From JANWWM01 sp046292465 (GTDB lineage Bacteria; Bacteroidota; Chlorobiia; Chlorobiales; Thermochlorobacteraceae), in assembly GCA_046292465.1 (NCBI GenBank), contig JBKBRB010000013.1, positions 1-64,000 of the forward strand: a stretch of DNA of 64,000 bases, read 5' to 3'. This document shows positions 59,136 through 64,000 of this stretch, in pieces. Under the pieces are notes generated by a model, which ran no database searches, was not told the origin of the DNA, and saw only the letters and a list, made by a program, of their open reading frames with translations. The translations under genes were made by a program, and so were the position numbers. Every line of letters begins with the position of its first letter. The stretch's first letter is position 1.

Positions 59136-60872
59136 ATGCATCGCTATTTTCTCATCGGCTTTCTTTTCCTTTCGATGTGTTCTTCAAACAAACCACAAAT
59201 GCCTTGGACACACGGTGCTATCTTCTATCAAATTTTCCCTGAACGCTTCTACAACGGCAATCCAAACAACGACCCTTCACCCGATAAATCCACACCCACC
59301 GGCACGGCACACCGATGGACAAGCAACTGGTATGCACTCTCCGACAGCGAGAAACAACACTCGCCCGACTTTTGGCAAAACGTTTACCGTCGTCGATACG
59401 GCGGCGATTTAGAAGGCATTTTGAAAAAATTAGATTACCTCCAATCGCTCGGCATTACCGCGATTTATTTGAACCCAATTTTTGAAGCCCCTTCCTCGCA
59501 CAAGTATGACGCAGCCCTGCTTCATCACGTTGATGTCAATTTCGGTAACAATCCCGAACAAGATTTGAAACTCATCGCCGAAGAAGATTTCAACGACCCG
59601 CGCACTTGGAAATGGACCAGTGCCGACTTGCTTTTTCTCAAACTCATTGAAGAAGCGCACCGACGCAATATCCGAATTGTGATTGACGGCGTGTTTAATC
59701 ATGTGGGAACAAAATTTCTCCCGTTTCAAGATGTCGTTAAGCACCAACAACGCTCGCGCTATAAGGACTGGTTTGAGATTTTAAGTTTCGAGGATTCAAC
59801 AGCGGGAACAACGTTCGACTACAAAGGTTGGTGGGGGCACAAGTCGCTCCCTGAACTCAAACGCGATTCGCTCAAAGGACTTGCCGACGCGCCCAAGCAA
59901 TACATCTTTGAAATTACAAAACGATGGACTGCTCCAAACGGCGACCCCTCCAAAGGCGTCGACGGCTGGCGACTCGATGCCGCCGATGACCTTCCGCACA
60001 CATTCTGGAAAGAATGGCGAACCTTCGTCAAATCTATTAATCCAAATACTTTTCTTGTTGGAGAAATCTGGAAGAACGCCAAAGAGTGGATGCAAGGCGA
60101 TGAATTCGATGCCGTGATGAACTATCAATTCGCCGTCTTCACGCACCAACTTTTTGTTCAACATGTCTTGAAGCCTTCGGAGTTCAAACTTAAAATCGAG
60201 GAGCTTCTCGCTTCTTATCCTGATTCTGCCAATTACACCCTTCTCAACCTTTACGATTCGCATGATACGGAACGCTTACCCTCGCGCCTTATCAATCCCA
60301 ATCGTCATTTTGACCAATACGCTGGACTGCGCGCCAACAAGGACTACCAACTCCGACCGCCCAACGCCGACGAATATCAACTTCAAAAACTCTTGATGCT
60401 CTTTCAATTTGCTTATATCGGCTCGCCGACGATTTACTACGGCACAGAAGCCGGCATGTGGGGCGCAGACGACCCCGACTGCCGCAAGCCAATGGTCTGG
60501 AAAGAATTTCAGTATGATGACGAAAACGCTGAACTCATCACAGGCAAATCTGAACCGTTCAAAGTTGCGTTCAACGAACAAGTGTATCGCGATTACAAAA
60601 CGCTCATTGACTTACACCACCGCCACCCCGCGCTCAAATACGGCAAGTTCAATTTTCTTATTGCTGACGACGATAAACGCCTCATCGCCTTTGAACGCAT
60701 CTACCAAAATGAAAAAATTATTCTCGTCTTGAATCTTTCCGCATCGGAACAAACCGCTGAACTTTCTTCGTCCAACAAACTCACTGACTTGCTCACACAG
60801 CGTTCTTTTGCGGTTCAGAATGGGAAAGTTCTTCTGACGCTCGCGCCGAGAAGTGGATTGCTATTGCGATAA
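59136..60872 (+). CDS. GH13 glycosidase lipoprotein (alpha-amylase/neopullulanase-like)
   Basis: 578 residues from the ATG at 59136, with an N-terminal lipoprotein signal ('FLIGFLFLSMCSS', lipobox cysteine). The four GH13 regions are seen: 'IVIDGVFNHVG' (region I), 'GVDGWRLDAADD' (region II, nucleophile Asp), 'TFLVGEIWKNA' (region III, acid/base Glu), and 'NLYDSHDTERL' (region IV). The front 'AIFYQIFPERFYNG' and 'GITAIYLNPIFEAPSSHKYD' fit the cyclomaltodextrinase/neopullulanase group acting on alpha-glucans. As a lipoprotein it would act in the periplasm or on the surface. It is divergent from cobT; an upstream extension to 59058 is unlikely. Confidence 0.9.
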   Translation: MHRYFLIGFLFLSMCSSNKPQMPWTHGAIFYQIFPERFYNGNPNNDPSPDKSTPTGTAHRWTSNWYALSDSEKQHSPDFWQNVYRRRYGGDLEGILKKLDYLQSLGITAIYLNPIFEAPSSHKYDAALLHHVDVNFGNNPEQDLKLIAEEDFNDPRTWKWTSADLLFLKLIEEAHRRNIRIVIDGVFNHVGTKFLPFQDVVKHQQRSRYKDWFEILSFEDSTAGTTFDYKGWWGHKSLPELKRDSLKGLADAPKQYIFEITKRWTAPNGDPSKGVDGWRLDAADDLPHTFWKEWRTFVKSINPNTFLVGEIWKNAKEWMQGDEFDAVMNYQFAVFTHQLFVQHVLKPSEFKLKIEELLASYPDSANYTLLNLYDSHDTERLPSRLINPNRHFDQYAGLRANKDYQLRPPNADEYQLQKLLMLFQFAYIGSPTIYYGTEAGMWGADDPDCRKPMVWKEFQYDDENAELITGKSEPFKVAFNEQVYRDYKTLIDLHHRHPALKYGKFNFLIADDDKRLIAFERIYQNEKIILVLNLSASEQTAELSSSNKLTDLLTQRSFAVQNGKVLLTLAPRSGLLLR

Positions 60873-60873
60873 G

Positions 60874-61344
60874 TTATTCGTGATAGTCAGGATAAGTTTT
60901 GCGCATTTCGTCTTGCTTTTGGCGATACTCGTTGAGCATTTGACGGCGAAACTTTGCCATTTCGTATCGCCGCTTTTCGGTCGTGGTTTTCGGCACAAAC
61001 GGCGGAACAGGTTTTGGCTTGCCTTGTTCGTCAACCGCAACCATCGTGAAGTAACTCGTGTTCGTGTGCCGGACGGATTTGAGTTGCACGTTTTCGGCAA
61101 TCACCTTAATTCCAACTTCCATTGACGTTCTGCCCGTATAGTTGATAGAGGCAAGAAAGGTAACAAGTTCTCCGATATGAATCGGCTCTTTGAACAGCAC
61201 TTGGTCGACTGAGAGCGTAACGACACAACTCTCTGAATAGCGCGAGGCGCAAGTATATGCAACTTGGTCTATAGCAATGAATAGTGAGTAGTGAATAGTG
61301 AAGAATTGCTTTGTCGTTTCGCAGTTTCGTTCTTCGTTGCTCAT
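60874..61344 (-). pseudogene. Acyl-CoA thioesterase (hotdog, YciA-like), 5' end replaced
   Basis: The body matches a hotdog thioesterase of the YciA/BFIT type: 'IDQVAYTCASRYSES', 'LSVDQVLFKEPIHIGELVTF', 'GRTSMEVGIKVIAENVQ' and 'RHTNTSYFTMVAVDEQGK'. The normal first ~40 residues, including the catalytic Asn/Asp loop with its Gly-Gly pair, are absent. Instead the frame continues as 'MSNEERNCETTKQFFTIHYS', encoded by the dispersed repeat at 61276-61398. The gene therefore seems to have lost its 5' end. If translated from 61344 it would give 156 residues of doubtful activity. It shares its terminal region with the convergent GH13 gene. Confidence 0.7.
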
Positions 61345-61398
61345 TACTCGTTATTCATTACTCATGAGTTTGTCATTGCGAACAGCGTGAGGAATCCA
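61276..61398. repeat. Degenerate intergenic repeat inside and upstream of the thioesterase frame
   Basis: Reads 'gaatagtgagtagtgaatag', then a 'tttcgttcttcgttgctcat' block, 'tactcgttattcattactca' and 'gtcattgcgaacagcgtgag' followed by 'gaatcc'. It matches, in order, parts of 31632-31770, and its central part matches 19795-19832. Confidence 0.75.
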
Positions 61399-61466
61399 TC
61401 ATAAGTTATTGTTGATGATTGGCGTAATCGCATTACTTTTGCACGGCTTTTTCAATTTAATTCACA

Positions 61467-61660
61467 TTGATGCTTTCTAAACTTCGCGGCGCGGTTCAAC
61501 TGCTTCGCCCCACGCATTGGATTAAAAACGTGATTCTCTTTATGCCGATGGTGTTCAGCGGTTTGTTTCTGAACGCTGAGGCGCAACGCCATTCGCAGTT
61601 CTTGCAGGCGCACTCACAGGCACGCTTACCGCAACGTTCATTCACATGATTGCATCATGA
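61467..61660 (+). pseudogene. Remnant of a UbiA-family decaprenyl-phosphate phosphoribosyltransferase
   Basis: The frame from ATG 61467 begins like a DPPR synthase (UbiA family): 'LLRPTHWIKNVILFMPMVFS' then 'GLFLN'. It then runs off into non-hydrophobic sequence and stops near 61649. From 61580 a second frame carries a good membrane helix, 'TPFAVLAGALTGTLTATFIH', stopping at 61660 and overlapping the dprE1 ATG (ATGA). So there is a frameshift near 61575-61585, and only about 60 of the ~290 codons expected remain. The gene normally pairs with dprE1. Confidence 0.65.
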
Positions 61661-62958
61661 AGATAAACCTTTCGGGCTGGGGACGCTTTCCCACCGTTCA
61701 ATCCAAACCGTTTTTTCTCAAAGATTCAACATCGCTCGCTCAAACGATTGCGCATAACTTTCGAGGCATTGCTTTCGGCATGGGCAGAAGTTATGGCGAT
61801 AGTGCTTTGTCGGAAGAAGTGGTTCTCACTCACACATACAACCACTTTTTGGACTTCGATTCCGAGCGCGGACTTTTGCGTGTGCAAGCAGGCACAACGC
61901 TCAAAGAGATGCTCGAAGTGATTGTTCCCAAAGGTTGGTTTTTGCCTGTAACGCCGGGCACGCAGTTCGTTACATTTGGCGGCGCGATTGCCTGTGATAT
62001 TCACGGCCAAAATCATCATAAAGAAGGCTCGTTTTGCGACCATGTGAATTGGTATCGCTTGATGCTTCCGAGTGGAGAAATCGTTACTTGTTCGCCAACC
62101 CAAAATCCTGAACTCTTTCACGCCACCAATGGCGGAATGGGGCTTACAGGAATTATTCTCGAAGGCGAACTTCGCTTGAAGCCGATTCAAAGTGCGTTCA
62201 TCGACATGACGACCATCAAAGCACGAAATCTCGATGAAATTCTCGCGCTCTTCGACGAACATATCGGATTTACTTATTCCGTCGCGTGGATTGATACGCT
62301 GGCACGCGGAAAACATATCGGTCGCTCGGTTTTATTGCTTGGCGAACACAGTGCTGACGGCGGCTTATTGCTTCCTGAATCGAGCGAAAAATCTCTCCCA
62401 ATAGAGTTTCCTGACTTCGTTCTGAACTCGACCAGCGTGGCTCTTTTTAACACACTTTATTACAACAAGAATTTTCACAAGCAATCACAAACGCGCGTGC
62501 CATATCGTCCGTATTTTTATCCGCTCGATGCAGTTCTTCATTGGAACAAGATGTATGGCAGGCGGGGCTTTACGCAGTATCAATTTGTGATTCCGAAATC
62601 GGAGCGCGCCACGTTAAGCAAAATCCTTGATGAAATTGCCAAAGCCAAACGTGCGTCATTTCTTGCGGTGCTCAAACTCTTTGGCAAGGAAAATGAAAAT
62701 TGGCTATCGTTTCCGAAAGAGGGCTATACGCTTGCGCTCGACTTTCCAATTCGAGACGGCATTTTTGAGTTGCTTAAACGCTTGGATAAACTCGTGCTTG
62801 ATGCAGGCGGTCGGCTTTACTTAACGAAGGACGCCACGATGAGCAAAGAAATGTTTCAGGCAGGTTATCCGAATTGGCAAAAGTTTGTTGAACTTCGTTG
62901 CGCGATTGGTGCAGATAAAGTCTTTTCATCGCTTCAATCGGAGCGGCTTGGTTTGTAA
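61657..62958 (+). CDS. dprE1: Decaprenylphosphoryl-beta-D-ribose oxidase-like flavoprotein
   Basis: FAD-dependent oxidase of the vanillyl-alcohol oxidase fold, 433 residues. FAD-binding phrases 'GIAFGMGRSYGDSALSEEVV' and 'PVTPGTQFVTFGGAIACDIH' then 'GQNHH' are clear, as is 'GGMGLTGIILEGELRL'. The C-terminal 'LALDFPIRD' and 'GGRLYLTKDATMS' match DprE1; the lysine of 'TKD' is retained. From memory, mycobacterial DprE1 has Cys in 'NICVDFP', where this protein has Ala. The known role is epimerisation of decaprenyl-phosphoribose to arabinose together with DprE2. No dprE2 is nearby, and the partner upstream is decayed. Confidence 0.88.
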   Translation: MKINLSGWGRFPTVQSKPFFLKDSTSLAQTIAHNFRGIAFGMGRSYGDSALSEEVVLTHTYNHFLDFDSERGLLRVQAGTTLKEMLEVIVPKGWFLPVTPGTQFVTFGGAIACDIHGQNHHKEGSFCDHVNWYRLMLPSGEIVTCSPTQNPELFHATNGGMGLTGIILEGELRLKPIQSAFIDMTTIKARNLDEILALFDEHIGFTYSVAWIDTLARGKHIGRSVLLLGEHSADGGLLLPESSEKSLPIEFPDFVLNSTSVALFNTLYYNKNFHKQSQTRVPYRPYFYPLDAVLHWNKMYGRRGFTQYQFVIPKSERATLSKILDEIAKAKRASFLAVLKLFGKENENWLSFPKEGYTLALDFPIRDGIFELLKRLDKLVLDAGGRLYLTKDATMSKEMFQAGYPNWQKFVELRCAIGADKVFSSLQSERLGL

Positions 62959-63038
62959 GGGTTGGGATTGCGAGGCTCTTTTCGGATTTCTTAACTTACG
63001 CTCATTCGTTAAACCTCGAACGCTAAACCTATCGTGAT

Positions 63039-63392
63039 ATGGAAACGAAACCAGAAACTCCGCTTCCCACCAGCCGCGACGAGCTCAAAGCCATTGTGCA
63101 AGAAGCCTTGCGTGAAGCGTTGCGCGAACTCAAATCGGACTTGAAACCACTCGTCAAAGAAGTCGTGCGCGAACTTTTGCAAGAGCCAAACGAAGCATCG
63201 GCGGAAGACGAAACGACGTATTTGCTCTCCCGTGCGAGAACGCGACAAGAACTGCTCGAAGCCGTTGCGCGTATTGAGAAAGGCGAAGGCATTTCTTTTT
63301 CTGCCAATGAGTTCGATGAACTCTGCGCCAAAATTGAACGCAAAGAACTTACGCTCGCCGATAAGCATCGTTTGAAGAAGGCAACCTCATGA
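63039..63392 (+). CDS. Antitoxin of a YoeB-type toxin-antitoxin pair, unusual N-terminus
   Basis: 117 residues. The C-terminal ~60 residues resemble the toxin-binding tail of Phd/YefM antitoxins: 'TTYLLSRARTRQELLEAVAR' then 'IEKGEG'. The N-terminal half is not the usual Phd/YefM DNA-binding fold but a charged, helical segment: 'DELKAIVQEALREALRELKS' then 'VVRELLQEP', suggestive of a coiled coil. It overlaps the toxin gene by four bases (ATGA), the standard arrangement. It likely neutralises YoeB and may autoregulate, though its DNA-binding mode is unclear. Part of its 5' region is duplicated at 63729. Confidence 0.8.
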   Translation: METKPETPLPTSRDELKAIVQEALREALRELKSDLKPLVKEVVRELLQEPNEASAEDETTYLLSRARTRQELLEAVARIEKGEGISFSANEFDELCAKIERKELTLADKHRLKKATS

Positions 63393-63652
63393 GAAGCGTA
63401 AAGTTTGACGCCAAAGCCTTCGAGCAATTTCTCGAGTGGGCTGACCAAGATTTCAAGACATTCCTGAAAATTCGCGCCTTGATAAAAGAAGTTCAGCGAG
63501 AGCCGTTCAAAGGCGAAGGCAAACCCGAACCGCTTAAAAGCGAGTTGAAAGGATATTGGTCGCGCCGCATTACGAAGGAACATAGGCTCGTCTATAAAGC
63601 CTCTGACGACACAGTTACAATTATTCGCTGTTATGGTCATTATGATGAATGA
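63389..63652 (+). CDS. yoeB: YoeB/Txe family toxin (ribosome-dependent mRNA interferase)
   Basis: 87 residues, the usual size. 'FEQFLEWADQDFKTFLKIRA', 'GEGKPEPLKSELKGYWSRRI', 'EHRLVYKA' and the C-terminal 'IIRCYGHYDE' match YoeB/Txe toxins, retaining the Glu, Arg and C-terminal His/Tyr positions used in catalysis. The toxin cleaves mRNA at the ribosomal A site when not bound by its antitoxin. It overlaps the antitoxin stop (ATGA) and is probably expressed from the antitoxin promoter. Confidence 0.93.
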   Translation: MRSVKFDAKAFEQFLEWADQDFKTFLKIRALIKEVQREPFKGEGKPEPLKSELKGYWSRRITKEHRLVYKASDDTVTIIRCYGHYDE

Positions 63653-63705
63653 TGATTCAGCCTGTTTTTTAGAAAAGTTTTTTCCAACACCAAACCTGAA
63701 CAACC

Positions 63706-63780
63706 ATGGCGCATCCAATTCTGATTGACCGCGACGAGCTCAAAGCCATTGTGCAAGAAGCCCTGCGTTATCGCCGCTAA
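63706..63780 (+). pseudogene. Truncated copy of the antitoxin N-terminus
   Basis: A 24-residue frame ('MAHPILIDRDELKAIVQEAL', then four residues and a stop) shares 34 identical bases at 63729-63762 with 63074-63107 of the antitoxin gene, plus five more after a mismatch. It then stops. It looks like the start of a second antitoxin gene, the rest of which was lost. Confidence 0.7.
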
Positions 63781-63865
63781 TCGGCATCAAATTCAAACAT
63801 TCGGCGATAGTTTTATGCCCCCAAACAATCTGTTACATGAAGAAACTTTAGACTGCAGTTGTGGT

Positions 63866-63937
63866 TCAAAGCGCATCTTGCGCTGCTTGAATCGCATTAA
63901 GTTCTGATTCTCGTGTCGTCCACTTTTTGCCCATCAT
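63866..63937 (-). pseudogene. Possible short gene fragment at the window end
   Basis: A 23-residue frame on the minus strand ('MMGKKWTTRESELNAIQAAQ' then DAL and a stop). Its start overlaps the stop (63934) of a frame that enters from the right edge and ends 'VIEELLKHHKENLMVK'. I recognise neither. The arrangement resembles two overlapping small genes, such as another toxin-antitoxin pair, with the second cut short. The remaining 63781-64000 sequence holds nothing else I can support. Confidence 0.2.
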
Positions 63938-64000
63938 TTTACCATCAAGTTTTCTTTGTGATGCTTTAAGAGTTCTTCAATCACGAGGCATGCAAGTTCA

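Overview
The window looks like a chromosome segment from a Chlorobiota-type bacterium (green sulfur bacteria and relatives). My best guess is an oxygen-exposed Chloroherpeton/Thermochlorobacter-like lineage rather than a strict anaerobe, but this is inferred from gene content and cannot be proven here. Supporting signs are an 11-subunit complex I operon without nuoEFG, secreted proteins with type IX secretion (T9SS) C-terminal sorting domains plus a PorV/PorQ-like protein, a bacterial geranylgeranylglyceryl phosphate synthase, cobalamin lower-ligand assembly genes, and an oxygen-dependent class Ia ribonucleotide reductase. Base composition and gene density are even, with no phage, insertion sequence, rRNA or CRISPR array.

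Layout. 1-2.8 kb: 3' end of a T9SS cargo gene, a sodium/solute symporter and a small acidic protein. 2.9-14.5 kb (minus): nuoABCDHIJKLMN, ending in a strong terminator; NuoI carries a long repeat-containing tail. 14.7-24.5 kb: phhB, a UPF0210 protein, lysine 2,3-aminomutase, ybeY, a tiny membrane protein, a cobC-like phosphatase, a bacilliredoxin, a LOG protein, a PorV/PorQ-like protein and a GAF/HD-GYP signalling protein. 24.7-36 kb (mostly plus): amt, ispE, GGGP synthase, a secreted subtilase, serS, a DnaQ/GIY-YIG nuclease and a coupled unknown gene. 36-48 kb (minus): nrdB, nrdA, purH, priA, a SpoIIE-type phosphatase, recX and PBP2. 48-54 kb: phzF-like, a DUF4397 lipoprotein, meaB with a coupled small gene, an aldo/keto reductase, a divergent ferrochelatase and two tRNA-Leu genes. 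53.8-59 kb (minus): pyrF and a cobT-histidine kinase-cobS cluster. 59-64 kb: a GH13 lipoprotein, a 5'-truncated thioesterase, a decayed UbiA-family gene beside dprE1, and a YoeB-type toxin-antitoxin module with a partial antitoxin duplication.

Two themes stand out. First, a degenerate intergenic repeat family occurs at least five times. It supplies near-identical artificial N-termini (MSNEERN) to two unrelated reading frames and has apparently replaced the start of a thioesterase gene. Second, the last 5 kb shows gene decay and small-scale duplication. Several small coupled genes of unknown function (after meaB, after the DnaQ/GIY-YIG nuclease, and between cobC and ybeY) and a sensor kinase embedded between cobT and cobS are the best candidates for undescribed biology. 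I did not find one clearly new multi-gene system.
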